From Lentibacter algarum (GTDB lineage Bacteria > Pseudomonadota > Alphaproteobacteria > Rhodobacterales > Rhodobacteraceae): a stretch of DNA of 64,000 nucleotides. A program made the position numbers and the translations under genes. This document shows, piece by piece, positions 7,617 through 16,622 of the stretch (within the stretch, counting starts at the first letter, position 1; each line of letters begins with the position of its first letter). The stretch covers positions 597,635-661,634 of the forward strand of contig NZ_JAHKQI010000008.1 in the NCBI RefSeq assembly GCF_018860975.1. Direction: 5' to 3'. The notes under the pieces are model-generated. The model worked only from the letters and a program-made list of their open reading frames with translations, was not told the origin of the DNA and did no database searches.

Positions 7617-8330
7617 ATGGACGGACAAGCCAGCCCGAAGTCAAAGTTCAAAATGGTCGCCTCGCGGGGCATCCTCGTGCCGCGTGACCCTGCCATTATG
7701 ACACCCAAGCTGCGGCGCAAACTGCGCATGGATGCCTATGAAGCGAAGGAAGCGCAGATAGTGCTAAAATGCGTCTCCAAGGGCGACACCGTGCTCGAGC
7801 TTGGCGGCGGCATCGGCTATATCTCGACGTTGATCGCCAAGAAACGCGATGTTGCTGCGGTTCACAGCTTTGAGGCCAACCCGCATCTCGCGCCCTTTCA
7901 CGCCCAGATGCACGCCGCCAACGGTGTGACAACTGTCACAACCCACAACGCCCTGCTCGCCCCGCGCAAAGGCAAACCGCAGCCGTTCTATGTGCGCGAA
8001 GATTTCCTCGCCTCTTCGCTTGAGGAAGAGATCGACGGCATGCCTGTCAAGTCGGTTGAAGAGGTGGAAGTGCGCGGCCTTAACGCCGTGTTCAAAGAGC
8101 TCAAGCCTGATATTCTGGTTTGTGACATCGAAGGCGCTGAAGCGACGCTGCTGCCGCACCTCAAATACGCCGGCCTGCGCGCCGCGATTATTGAGCTGCA
8201 CCCGCAGTGGATCGGCGCCGAAGGCGTGCGCTCGGTGTTTGACGCCATGCATGCCATAGGGCTTACATATTTTCCGCAGTGGTCAGATCAGAAAGTCGTT
8301 TGCTTTCGTAAGGCATGGAAAACAAAGTGA
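7617..8330 (+). CDS. FkbM family methyltransferase
   Basis: The 237-residue product has the SAM-binding motif I in DTVLELGGGIGYISTLIA and the FkbM features SFEANPHLAPF, DILVCDIEGAEATLLPHL and a C-terminal IIELHPQWIG. FkbM-type enzymes O-methylate sugars or other small groups. I chose ATG 7617, four bases after the previous stop. The longer start at 7464 would overlap the fusion gene and encode a Ser/Pro-rich non-homologous leader. It probably methylates the same glycan that the neighbouring transferases build. Its end overlaps the next gene by 16 bases. Confidence 0.85.
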   Translation: MDGQASPKSKFKMVASRGILVPRDPAIMTPKLRRKLRMDAYEAKEAQIVLKCVSKGDTVLELGGGIGYISTLIAKKRDVAAVHSFEANPHLAPFHAQMHAANGVTTVTTHNALLAPRKGKPQPFYVREDFLASSLEEEIDGMPVKSVEEVEVRGLNAVFKELKPDILVCDIEGAEATLLPHLKYAGLRAAIIELHPQWIGAEGVRSVFDAMHAIGLTYFPQWSDQKVVCFRKAWKTK

Positions 8331-9364
8331 AGTTTCTCGCTGTCCTGACAGTTCGCAACGAGGCTGCCTTCCTGCTCGAGTGGCTCGCGCATCATCAGGC
8401 GGTTGGCTTCACCGACTTTCTGGTGCTCTCTAACGACTGCGACGATGGCACCGACGCGATGCTTGATCGCTTGGCCGAGCTTGGCCACATCACGCATATA
8501 CGCAACGACGGCCCCTATGACAAAGGCGGCATCCAGTTCACCGGCCTCAAACGTGCCGACAAGCTTGATATTGTGCGCGAGGCAGACTGGATACTCGCGT
8601 TTGATGTCGACGAGTTTGTCAACATCCACACCGGGGATCATACCCTGCCCGCATTGCTCTCGGCCTTGCCTGATGCCACGGCGATCACTCTGACGTGGCG
8701 GTTGTTTGGTAGCTCCGACATTGCACGCTATGAAGACAGGCCCGTGACTGAGCAATTCACCCGGGCCGCCCCTGAAGTCATGCACTGGCCCTGGCGCTCG
8801 GCGATGTTCAAAACCCTCTATAAAAACAACGGCCTATACGGTAAAATTGGTGTGCACCGTCCGCGCCAGCCCGACAAGGCCCGCCTTGACGAGGCTCAGT
8901 GGTATGACGGTGAAGGCCGCCTGCTTGAAGAGCAGTTCAAAACCCGGCGGATTTTCTCGAACTATGGTCAGCCCAACTACGGCCTTGTGCAACTCAACCA
9001 CTATCCGCTCGGATCACTTGAGAGCTTTGTTGTCAAAGCCGCGCGCGGGCGGGCTGTTCACTCAGATCACATGCTTGACGTCGACTATTGGGTCGAGCGT
9101 AATTACAACACCGATATCGACACCTCGGTGCAGGCCCTTGCCCCCGAAATGCAAGCCCGCCTTGCCCCCCTTCGGGCCGACATCACCCTCGAACAACTGC
9201 ACCATGATGCGGTGGAGTGGCGCCGCGCCAAGTTTCTGAAATTGCTGGAAGAAGAACCCTACCGCGCCCTGTTCGGCCGGCTCTTGCAAACCCCTCCCAC
9301 ACGCCCCGTCGCGCCGGAGATGGCCATGCTGATGCGCAAAAGCGCTTTGAAGGGCAAGAAATAG
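8315..9364 (+). CDS. glycosyltransferase family 2 (Glyco_tranf_2_4-like)
   Basis: The 349-residue product is a paralogue of the 3569-4600 product and of the C-terminal domain of the 5252-7612 product. It begins MENKVKFLAVLTVRNEAAFL, has AFDVDEF at about 95-101, and shares NHYPLGSLESFVVKAARG near 229-246. All three contain a GVHRPRQ/AHRPFHK/CHRPNQ segment before the C-terminal third. The acceptor is unknown. The start lies inside the FkbM methyltransferase gene, consistent with coupled translation at the end of a single transcript. Confidence 0.82.
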   Translation: MENKVKFLAVLTVRNEAAFLLEWLAHHQAVGFTDFLVLSNDCDDGTDAMLDRLAELGHITHIRNDGPYDKGGIQFTGLKRADKLDIVREADWILAFDVDEFVNIHTGDHTLPALLSALPDATAITLTWRLFGSSDIARYEDRPVTEQFTRAAPEVMHWPWRSAMFKTLYKNNGLYGKIGVHRPRQPDKARLDEAQWYDGEGRLLEEQFKTRRIFSNYGQPNYGLVQLNHYPLGSLESFVVKAARGRAVHSDHMLDVDYWVERNYNTDIDTSVQALAPEMQARLAPLRADITLEQLHHDAVEWRRAKFLKLLEEEPYRALFGRLLQTPPTRPVAPEMAMLMRKSALKGKK

Positions 9365-9461
9365 GCATCGAATAGACCCAGAGCCTCCCCATTTCTGCCA
9401 GAATTCTCCGCTATCCCTCCCTCAAAGACGCCGGAAAAACCGCGCGAAGAGGATAGAGCTG

Positions 9462-10424
9462 ATGCAGGACGACACACAAACAACCGACAATTCGCTCGAC
9501 AATTCGTTGGCCGATATGCCCAAGCGCGACTGGCTATTGGCCTTCTCCGGCATCGCCGAAGAGCACGGCCACTTTCAGCCCCTTGGCAAAAGCCACTTCT
9601 CGTCTTTCATCGAGGGCGGTGAGATCTTGCTCGTCACTTTCGAGAGCTACGAGAACATCCAACGTATTTCGCCCAAAGCGCACCCGCTGGGCTGGGAGAT
9701 TGCCAAAGTTCTCGGCTGGTCCACGCTCAACATCATTTCTGACGGCCAATCGTGGTATCGCGACGCCGACATCTACAGCTATTTCGATGATCTGATCGAT
9801 GATGGTTTCTTTGAAGAGTTCGACTCGGTGCTGTTTTATGGCGCAGGCGCAGCAGGTTACGCGGCGGCGGCTTATTCTGTCGCTGCGCCCGGAGCACGTG
9901 TTCTAGCCTTGCAGCCTCAAGCCACGCTTGATCCACGCGTCACCGAATGGGACGATCGCTACCCCCGTCAACGCCGCCATGACTGGACAAGCCGCTATGG
10001 TTTTGCACCCGACATGATAGACGGAGCCCAGGAAGCCTTCGTGCTCTATGACCCGCAAGAAACCGAGGATGCCATGCACGCTGCACTCTACACGCGTCCA
10101 AATGTGCACAAACTGCGCATGCCCAACGCGGGCGGCGCCTTGCAGTTCTCCCTGCGCAACATGAAAGTTCTCTCGCGCATTATCGCGCTTGCCGGCACAG
10201 GTCAGCTCACCCCCGAGATATTTGCCAAACTTTACCGCGCCCGCCGCGATGACCGCAACTATCTGCGCTCGCTTCTGCGTCGCCTGGAAGACCAGGGCCG
10301 CACCAAGCTTGCGCATGTGCTATGCACGAATGCAGTCGCGCGGCTTGAAAATGCTCCCGCCTTCGAGCGCCGCCTGAAGTTTCTCAGCCAAAAACTGGAA
10401 GAATCCTTACCGCACGAAAGCTAA
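9462..10424 (+). CDS. alpha/beta-hydrolase-like protein lacking an obvious catalytic triad
   Basis: The 320-residue protein has a central segment, [20 protein letters not shown] at about 123-142, that looks like the nucleophile elbow and following helix of an alpha/beta hydrolase. Alanine stands where the Ser of GxSxG would be. The later [14 protein letters not shown], where a catalytic His is expected, has no His. Similar roseobacter proteins are sometimes labelled PAPS reductase, but I see no motif supporting that. It lies 97 bases after the glycosyltransferase cluster and may belong to it. It may be a binding protein rather than an enzyme. The N terminus is acidic and probably disordered. 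Confidence 0.6.
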   Translation: MQDDTQTTDNSLDNSLADMPKRDWLLAFSGIAEEHGHFQPLGKSHFSSFIEGGEILLVTFESYENIQRISPKAHPLGWEIAKVLGWSTLNIISDGQSWYRDADIYSYFDDLIDDGFFEEFDSVLFYGAGAAGYAAAAYSVAAPGARVLALQPQATLDPRVTEWDDRYPRQRRHDWTSRYGFAPDMIDGAQEAFVLYDPQETEDAMHAALYTRPNVHKLRMPNAGGALQFSLRNMKVLSRIIALAGTGQLTPEIFAKLYRARRDDRNYLRSLLRRLEDQGRTKLAHVLCTNAVARLENAPAFERRLKFLSQKLEESLPHES

Positions 10425-10465
10425 AGCCCTTCCCCCGCCCGCGCGATTTGTGTAATCGCGGGAGT

Positions 10466-11506
10466 ATGACACAAACGCTTACGCTCCGCCGCCCCGATGA
10501 CTGGCACCTGCACCTGCGCGACGACGCGATGCTGCAAGCCGTGCTGCCCGAAACCACCCGACACTTCGCCCGCGCGATCATCATGCCAAATCTGGTGCCG
10601 CCGGTGGTCACAATGGCCGATGCCCAAAGCTACAAAGCCCGCATCAAAGCCGCGATGCCCCAAGGCAGCCGCTTCACCCCGCTGATGACTTTGTATCTCA
10701 CCGAAAACACCGAGGCCGACGATCTTGCCGCCGCCTACAGCTCAGGCCTGATCTCGGCCGTAAAGCTTTACCCCGCCGGCGCAACGACCAACTCCGCCTC
10801 AGGCGTTGCCAACTTTGACAAGGTGCGCCCCGTGCTCGAGCGCATGGCCGAAATCGGCTGCCCGCTCTTGGTTCATGGCGAAGTCACTGACCACGACATC
10901 GACATATTTGACCGCGAAGCCGTGTTCATCGACCGCGTGCTCGACCCGATCCGCCGCGCCACGCCCGCGCTAAAGGTGGTGATGGAGCACATCACAACCA
11001 AAGACGGCGCCGACTACGTGCGCGCCAACCCCGAGCGCCTCGGCGCGACAATAACAGTCCAACACCTTATGCTCGACCGCAATCACATGCTGGTCGGCGG
11101 CATGCGCCCGCACTACTACTGCCTGCCGATCCTCAAGCGCCGCGAGCACCGCGAGGCGCTGCTTTCTGCCGCAACATCCGGCGATAAGCGCTTCTTTCTC
11201 GGCACCGACAGCGCCCCACACGCCACCCACGCCAAGGAATCCGAGTGCTGCTCTGCGGGTTGCTTCACAGCTCCGGTCGCGCTCGCTTGCCTCGCCCAAA
11301 CGTTCGACGACGCAGGCGCTCTGGACAGGCTCGAAGGCTTCGCATCGCTCAACGGCCCCGGCTTTTACGGCTTGCCGCCTAACGAGGACAGCATCACCCT
11401 GACAAAATCAGAAAGCCCTGCAAATCTGCCCAAACAGGTCGAAAACGGTTCAGACCCGATCACAGTCTTTGACCCGGGATCACCCGTCTATTGGTCAGTC
11501 ACCTAA
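10466..11506 (+). CDS. pyrC: dihydroorotase (class II)
   Basis: PyrC closes N-carbamoyl-aspartate to dihydroorotate in pyrimidine synthesis. The sequence begins [20 protein letters not shown], containing the metal-binding Hx[12 protein letters not shown] at about 95-105 carries the lysine that is carboxylated to bridge the two zinc ions, and FLGTDSAPH near 246 holds the catalytic Asp. The length, 346 residues, is normal for the class II enzyme. I chose ATG 10466; a TTG at 10448 is in frame but adds residues not found in the family. pyrE follows 77 bases downstream, making a pyrimidine pair. Confidence 0.95.
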   Translation: MTQTLTLRRPDDWHLHLRDDAMLQAVLPETTRHFARAIIMPNLVPPVVTMADAQSYKARIKAAMPQGSRFTPLMTLYLTENTEADDLAAAYSSGLISAVKLYPAGATTNSASGVANFDKVRPVLERMAEIGCPLLVHGEVTDHDIDIFDREAVFIDRVLDPIRRATPALKVVMEHITTKDGADYVRANPERLGATITVQHLMLDRNHMLVGGMRPHYYCLPILKRREHREALLSAATSGDKRFFLGTDSAPHATHAKESECCSAGCFTAPVALACLAQTFDDAGALDRLEGFASLNGPGFYGLPPNEDSITLTKSESPANLPKQVENGSDPITVFDPGSPVYWSVT

Positions 11507-11583
11507 CCCTTTTTCTTGTTTCAAATATCCCCGCCGGAGGCATCCGAGCTCACCACTAAGGCCCCGTCTCAAAGGAAAGCGCC

Positions 11584-12261
11584 ATGATCCCGACAAGCCA
11601 CCCCTCGCCTGAAGAAATCGCCCGCCTCACCGCGCGTATGCTGCTCGAAATCGGCGCAGTCAACTTCAACACCGACGCGCCTTACACGCTGGCTTCCGGT
11701 TTGCCCTCACCAAGCTACATCGACTGCCGTAAGCTGATCAGCTTCCCGCGTATCCGCTCAACCTTGATGGATTTTCTCACCGTCACCGTCATGCGCAACG
11801 CGGGTTTCGAGGCTTTCGACAACATCGCAGGCGGCGAAACAGCCGGCATCCCCTTTGCCGCACTTGTTGCCGAGCGTATGGCTTTGCCGATGTCCTATGT
11901 GCGCAAAAAGCCCAAAGGATACGGCAAAAATTCTCGCATCGAGGGCGCCATGAGCGAGGGCGAGCGCGTGCTGCTGGTCGAAGACCTGACAACAGACGGC
12001 GGCTCCAAGCTCAGCTTCGTTGACGCCATCCGCGACACCGGCGCAACCTGCGCGCATACCGCCGTCATTTTCTATTACGACATCTTCCCGGAAACGCCCA
12101 AAACCCTTGGCGATCACGGCGTCACACTGCATCACCTTTGCACTTGGTGGGACGTGCTCAAAGAGGCCCGTGCCCAGAAATCTTTCACCGAAGAGACACT
12201 GTCTGAAGTCGAGAAATTTCTGCGTGATCCGCGTAAGTGGCAAGAGGCCAACAAGAAATAA
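11584..12261 (+). CDS. pyrE: orotate phosphoribosyltransferase
   Basis: PyrE joins orotate and PRPP to give OMP. The 225-residue product contains the PRPP-binding signature in [19 protein letters not shown] at about 122-140 and [17 protein letters not shown], which holds the flexible-loop lysines. A GGAAAGCGCC site precedes the ATG. It follows pyrC directly, and the two probably share a transcript, giving two steps of UMP synthesis. The C-terminal tail is charged and ends EANKK. Confidence 0.95.
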   Translation: MIPTSHPSPEEIARLTARMLLEIGAVNFNTDAPYTLASGLPSPSYIDCRKLISFPRIRSTLMDFLTVTVMRNAGFEAFDNIAGGETAGIPFAALVAERMALPMSYVRKKPKGYGKNSRIEGAMSEGERVLLVEDLTTDGGSKLSFVDAIRDTGATCAHTAVIFYYDIFPETPKTLGDHGVTLHHLCTWWDVLKEARAQKSFTEETLSEVEKFLRDPRKWQEANKK

Positions 12262-12263
12262 AC

Positions 12264-12384
12264 TTTTCCACAGACGGGCCACTGTGCTCTGCCGCGGAAT
12301 CACCGGACTACACTTCATTTTGCGGCTACGCGCACTCATGCTACACTATCTAGCGAGGCTTTGGTAAGCAGGCCGTTATCCACA
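12264..12384. promoter_or_regulatory. DnaA-box-like sites upstream of dnaB
   Basis: TTATCCACA at 12376-12384 is an exact match to the consensus DnaA box. TTTTCCACA at 12264-12272, just after the pyrE stop, differs by one base. A further CTTATCCCG lies at about 12387. The sites sit in the 223-base gap before dnaB and could let DnaA influence helicase expression. An origin is not supported: there are too few boxes, and no AT-rich unwinding region or usual origin neighbours. Confidence 0.5.
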
Positions 12385-12484
12385 GGCTTATCCCGCAGAC
12401 AATCCCCAGTTTTTTCCAGATGGGGTTTTGCCTGCGATATTGGTATCAAGACCGAACAACAAAAACGGGCGAGGCAGAGCAAAG

Positions 12485-13969
12485 ATGAACGAGATCACAG
12501 CATTCAATCCAACAGGTGCCGAAGTCAGCACCCCCGAAACTGTGCCGCATTCAATCGAGGCCGAACAACAACTTCTCGGCGCGCTGCTGACCAACAATGA
12601 TGTCTACGACAAGATCGCCAGCATCATCAATCCCAAGCATTTTTACGACCCGCTGCACAGCCGCATCTTTGAAACAGCCGCCGCGCGTATTGCCAAAAAC
12701 AACCTCGCCTCACCCGTCACCCTGAAGGCCTTTTTTGAGGATGACGAAGGCCTCAAGGAAGCCGGAGGCACAGGCTATCTTGCCCGCCTCGCAGGTGCCG
12801 CGATCTCGGCCTTCGCCGTGCGCGACTATGCCCAGCTGATCTATGATCTCGCCATCCGCCGCGACTTGATTGCACTCGGTCAGGAGATCAGCTCAAAGGC
12901 CGCCAAGGTTGATGTAAGCTCCGAACCGCGAGAGCAGATCGTCGAGGCAGAGCAGCAGCTCTACAAACTTGCCGAGCAAGGACAGACAGAAAGCGGATTT
13001 CAGAGCTTTCTCAAAGCTGTAACCGACGCAGTTAATGTCGCCAATGCCGCCTATCAGCGCGACGGCGGCCTCGCGGGCGTCTCCACAGGCCTCTCGGATA
13101 TGGACAACATGCTCGGCGGTTTGCACAAGTCCGACTTGCTCATTCTCGCAGGGCGCCCGTCTATGGGCAAAACCTCGCTGGCAACCAATATCGCCTTTAA
13201 CGTCGCTAAAGCCTATAAGCGCGGCAAGCTCGCTGACGGGGCTGAAGGCGCGGTTGATGGCGGGGTCGTCGGCTTCTTCTCACTGGAGATGAGCGCCGAG
13301 CAGCTCGCGGGTCGTATCCTCGCCGAGGCCTCCGAGATCAGCTCGCACAAGATCCGCCAAGGTGACATGGACGAGGTCGAGTTCCGCCGCTTTGTTGATG
13401 CCGCCAAGTCACTTGAAGCCTGCCCGCTGTATATCGACGACACAGCTGCCATCCCGATTGCGCAACTTGCCGCCCGCGCCCGCCGCCTCAAGCGCACACA
13501 CGGGCTTGATGTCTTGATCATCGACTATCTGCAACTGGTGCGCGGCACCGCCGAAAACCGTGTGCAAGAAATCGGTGAGATCTCGATGGGCCTCAAGGCC
13601 ATCGCCAAAGAGCTGCAAATTCCGGTGATCGCGCTCTCGCAGCTCTCACGACAGGTCGAGAGCCGCGAAGACAAGCGCCCGCAGCTCTCTGACCTTCGCG
13701 AATCCGGCTCGATCGAGCAAGACGCCGACGTTGTGATGTTTGTGTATCGCGGCGAATACTACAAAGAACGCGAAAAGCCCTCTGATCACGAGCTCGACAA
13801 AATGGCCGAGTGGCAAGACGAGATGTCGCGCCTGCATGGCAAGGCCGAGGTGATCATCGGCAAGCAGCGTCACGGCCCCATCGGCACGGTCGAGCTCTCC
13901 TTTGAGGCGCAGTTCACCCGCTTTGGCAACCTCGCAAAAGCGTGGCAAGGCGGCGGCGAAGATTTTTAG
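12485..13969 (+). CDS. dnaB: replicative DNA helicase DnaB
   Basis: DnaB is the hexameric 5'-3' helicase of the replication fork. The 494-residue product has the N-terminal DnaB domain (HSIEAEQQLLGALL), then the RecA-like core with Walker A GRPSMGKTSLATN near 221 and Walker B VLIIDYLQLV near 341. DLRESGSIEQDADVV matches the H4 DNA-binding region. I chose ATG 12485, giving MNEITAFNPTGAE; the ORF extends 57 bases upstream without a better ribosome site. DnaA-box-like sites precede it. No intein is present in the P-loop region. Confidence 0.96.
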   Translation: MNEITAFNPTGAEVSTPETVPHSIEAEQQLLGALLTNNDVYDKIASIINPKHFYDPLHSRIFETAAARIAKNNLASPVTLKAFFEDDEGLKEAGGTGYLARLAGAAISAFAVRDYAQLIYDLAIRRDLIALGQEISSKAAKVDVSSEPREQIVEAEQQLYKLAEQGQTESGFQSFLKAVTDAVNVANAAYQRDGGLAGVSTGLSDMDNMLGGLHKSDLLILAGRPSMGKTSLATNIAFNVAKAYKRGKLADGAEGAVDGGVVGFFSLEMSAEQLAGRILAEASEISSHKIRQGDMDEVEFRRFVDAAKSLEACPLYIDDTAAIPIAQLAARARRLKRTHGLDVLIIDYLQLVRGTAENRVQEIGEISMGLKAIAKELQIPVIALSQLSRQVESREDKRPQLSDLRESGSIEQDADVVMFVYRGEYYKEREKPSDHELDKMAEWQDEMSRLHGKAEVIIGKQRHGPIGTVELSFEAQFTRFGNLAKAWQGGGEDF

Positions 13970-13981
13970 AACAGGTAGTTT

Positions 13982-15229
13982 ATGTCCGAAGCTTTCAACA
14001 AAGAACTCGAAACCCGCCTGATCCGCTATTGCAAGATCGACAGCCAGTCAGACGCCAGCGTCGCCAGCAGCCCGAGCACGGAAATTCAGCTTGATATGCA
14101 GCGGTTGCTGGTGGACGAGCTCAAGGAGATCGGCGCTCAGGATGTGACGCTGACAGCCTACGGCGCGGTGCTCGCAACCCTCCCGAGCACGGCTGGCAAC
14201 AAAGCCCCGACACTTGGCTTGCTCGCCCATGTCGACACCGCACCGCAGTTTAACGCCAGCGGAGTTAAGCCAGTGGTGCACCGCAGCTATAACGGCGGTG
14301 ACATTACCTTTGCAGACGCGCCCGAGCTGACACTTTCACCCGAGAACTCGCCGTACCTATCCGGCAAGCAAAATCATGATATCATTACAGCTTCCGGGAC
14401 AACACTCTTGGGCGCCGACGACAAATCAGGCGTTGCAGTGATCATGACAGCCGCCAGACACTTGCTGGCCAACCCCGAGATCAAGCACGGCAAAATCCGC
14501 CTCGCTTTTACGCCCGATGAAGAGATCGGCCGAGGCGTTCACCCTGACTTGCCCAAAGATCTGGCCGCCGATTTCGCCTATACATTTGACGGCGGCAAAG
14601 TCGGTGAGATCGAGTATGAGAGCTTCTCTGCTGATGGCGCGAAAGTCACCATCGAGGGTGTGTCTATTCACCCGGGCACAGCCAAAGACACGATGGTCAA
14701 CGCGCTGCACCTCGCGTCCAAAATCATCATGACCCTGCCACATGTGAGCATGACGCCCGACACAACTTCAGGCCGCGACGGTTTTATCATGGTCACCGAC
14801 ATGACAGGCAACGCCGCCACAGCCGAGCTGACGTTCATCCTGCGTGACTTTGAGCTCGACGGGCTCGCAGCCAAGGGCGCATTGCTGCAATCGGTCTGCG
14901 ACACGGTGCAACTCAGCGAGCCGCGCGCGCAAATCGGCTGCGCAATCAAGCCACAGTATCGCAACATGCGCTACTGGCTTGAAAAAGACATGACGCCGGT
15001 TGAACTCGCCCATAAAGCCGCCAAAGAGATCGGCCTCACACCCGTATCAAACCCCATCCGTGGCGGCACCGACGGTTCGCGCCTGACAGAACTCGGCGTG
15101 CCCTGCCCCAATATCTTCACCGGCATGCAAGAGTTGCACGGCCCGCTTGAGTGGATCTCGGTGCAAGATATGAACATCGCCACAGAAATGTGCCTCAAAC
15201 TGGTGCAGTTGGCAGGCAAGAACAGCTGA
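13982..15229 (+). CDS. pepT: peptidase T (tripeptidase)
   Basis: PepT is a cytoplasmic dizinc aminopeptidase of the M20 family that releases N-terminal residues from tripeptides. The 415-residue product contains LLAHVDTAPQFN (first metal His and Asp), LLGADDKSGVAVIM (bridging Asp), FTPDEEIGRGV (catalytic and metal Glu) and a C-terminal GGTDGSRLTELGVPCPN. Its length fits the family. It starts 12 bases after dnaB, with a short GGTAG element, and may be partly co-transcribed. Confidence 0.95.
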   Translation: MSEAFNKELETRLIRYCKIDSQSDASVASSPSTEIQLDMQRLLVDELKEIGAQDVTLTAYGAVLATLPSTAGNKAPTLGLLAHVDTAPQFNASGVKPVVHRSYNGGDITFADAPELTLSPENSPYLSGKQNHDIITASGTTLLGADDKSGVAVIMTAARHLLANPEIKHGKIRLAFTPDEEIGRGVHPDLPKDLAADFAYTFDGGKVGEIEYESFSADGAKVTIEGVSIHPGTAKDTMVNALHLASKIIMTLPHVSMTPDTTSGRDGFIMVTDMTGNAATAELTFILRDFELDGLAAKGALLQSVCDTVQLSEPRAQIGCAIKPQYRNMRYWLEKDMTPVELAHKAAKEIGLTPVSNPIRGGTDGSRLTELGVPCPNIFTGMQELHGPLEWISVQDMNIATEMCLKLVQLAGKNS

Positions 15230-15323
15230 CACGGGCTAAACTTGGCCCAAACTGTAGAACTGCCATTCTTCTGCCTTAGTTGCTCGTTACGAAACAATGA
15301 GCAGCAAAGGTAAGGATTGAAAA

Positions 15324-16553
15324 ATGCCATCGGTCAACACAGGTCTGGGTGGCCCTACGGGGCACGGCGAGAACAACTTTCTCTCCTCTTCACTGACAAC
15401 CGGAAACTATGATGATGGCTCGATCCTGGTTGATATCACCTCGGTCTTCGGCGCCGGTGGTATCGACTTTTTCGGCACCAGTTACACCAGCCTCTACATC
15501 AACTCCAATGGCCTCATCACCTTCACTGGCCCGAACACGACCTATAACGGCACTGACTTGGCTTCGCTCAATCAACCCGCGATCGCCCCCTTCTGGACAG
15601 ATGTAAACATCACCGGCGGCAACGCCTCGGGCACCAACAACATCTACTGGGATCTTGACCCAGCCAACGGCACATTCACCGTCACATGGTATGAGGTGGA
15701 GCCCTACAGCGGCAGCGGCACCGACACATTCCAGATGGTGCTGTCTGATCTCGGCGGCGGCACTTGGGGGGTCGAGTTTATCTATGAAGATATCGGCTTT
15801 ACCAACGGCTACGGCGCTCAGGCACAAGTCGGCGTAACCGACGGCGGCAGCAACGACTATATTGTTCCCGGCTCTGGCAACGCCACGGCCCTGTCAAACT
15901 ATGACACCGCCGACCTTGACTCAGACAGCCCGGACGGAACTTGGGATATGTTCATGAACAACGGCACTGTGGTGTGTTTTGTTCAAGGCACACTGATCGA
16001 AACCGACACGGGCTATCGGCCGGTCGAATGGCTGCGCGAAGGCGACATGATCCGCACCGCCGACAACGGGTTTCAACCGCTCAAAGCCGCGCTCAACTCG
16101 CGGTTTGTTGCCGGTGAGCGCACACAACCCGTCTGCATCAAGGCCGGCTGTCTTGCCAACACGCGCGATCTCTCGGTGTCGCCCAATCATCGCATCCTGA
16201 TCAACGACAGTCTCTGCGAGATCTTGTTCGGAGAGCGTGAAGTCTTTGTTTTAGCGAAGCATTTGCTTGGTCTGCCCGGCATCGATACGTCAGAATTGCC
16301 CTATGCACAGGTGTCTTACTATCACTTGCTGCTTGATCAACACGAGGTGATCTTTGCCAATGAGCAGCCAACCGAGAGTTTCTTTACCGGTGAAATGGCC
16401 GAGCTTACCTTGGGCAACACCGCGCCGAGAATGCAAAGCGCCATTGCACTGCTAGAGCCTGAGCAAGAAACCGCACGTATGACGCTAAAATCCTATGAAG
16501 CACATATCCTGATCGAGGCGATGCGTTCCGCCACGCAAGAACACGCCGCCTAA
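15324..16553 (+). CDS. NIDO-like plus Hint-domain extracellular protein
   Basis: The 409-residue product has no classical signal peptide. Residues 1 to about 210 resemble a nidogen-like (NIDO) domain: SLYINSNGLITF, followed by NQPAIAPFWTDVNI and an aromatic-rich beta region. From VVCFVQGTLIETDTGYRPVE at about residue 213 it carries a Hint_2 (hedgehog/intein) domain with the conserved Cys start, WLREGDMIRTADNG and SVSPNHRILI. Hint proteins of this type in Rhodobacteraceae are often secreted by type I systems and may self-process at that Cys. No secretion genes adjoin it. It stands alone between pepT and alr with its own AAGGTAAGGA ribosome site. Confidence 0.8.
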   Translation: MPSVNTGLGGPTGHGENNFLSSSLTTGNYDDGSILVDITSVFGAGGIDFFGTSYTSLYINSNGLITFTGPNTTYNGTDLASLNQPAIAPFWTDVNITGGNASGTNNIYWDLDPANGTFTVTWYEVEPYSGSGTDTFQMVLSDLGGGTWGVEFIYEDIGFTNGYGAQAQVGVTDGGSNDYIVPGSGNATALSNYDTADLDSDSPDGTWDMFMNNGTVVCFVQGTLIETDTGYRPVEWLREGDMIRTADNGFQPLKAALNSRFVAGERTQPVCIKAGCLANTRDLSVSPNHRILINDSLCEILFGEREVFVLAKHLLGLPGIDTSELPYAQVSYYHLLLDQHEVIFANEQPTESFFTGEMAELTLGNTAPRMQSAIALLEPEQETARMTLKSYEAHILIEAMRSATQEHAA

Positions 16554-16622
16554 CTGCCTCTCCTTTGGCTGAATGTTGCGTATTCCCCTTGACGGCACGC
16601 GCCCCTCTGCGGACAAGACCTC

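Noticed and set aside
3569-10424. Phage or defence island
   Set aside because: No integrase, recombinase, nuclease, toxin-antitoxin or restriction genes are seen; all genes fit glycan modification and share codon usage with the neighbours.
12264-12384. A replication origin at the DnaA-box-like sites
   Set aside because: Only two or three sites occur, with no AT-rich unwinding region, no clustered boxes and no typical origin neighbours such as parAB, gidA or hemE.
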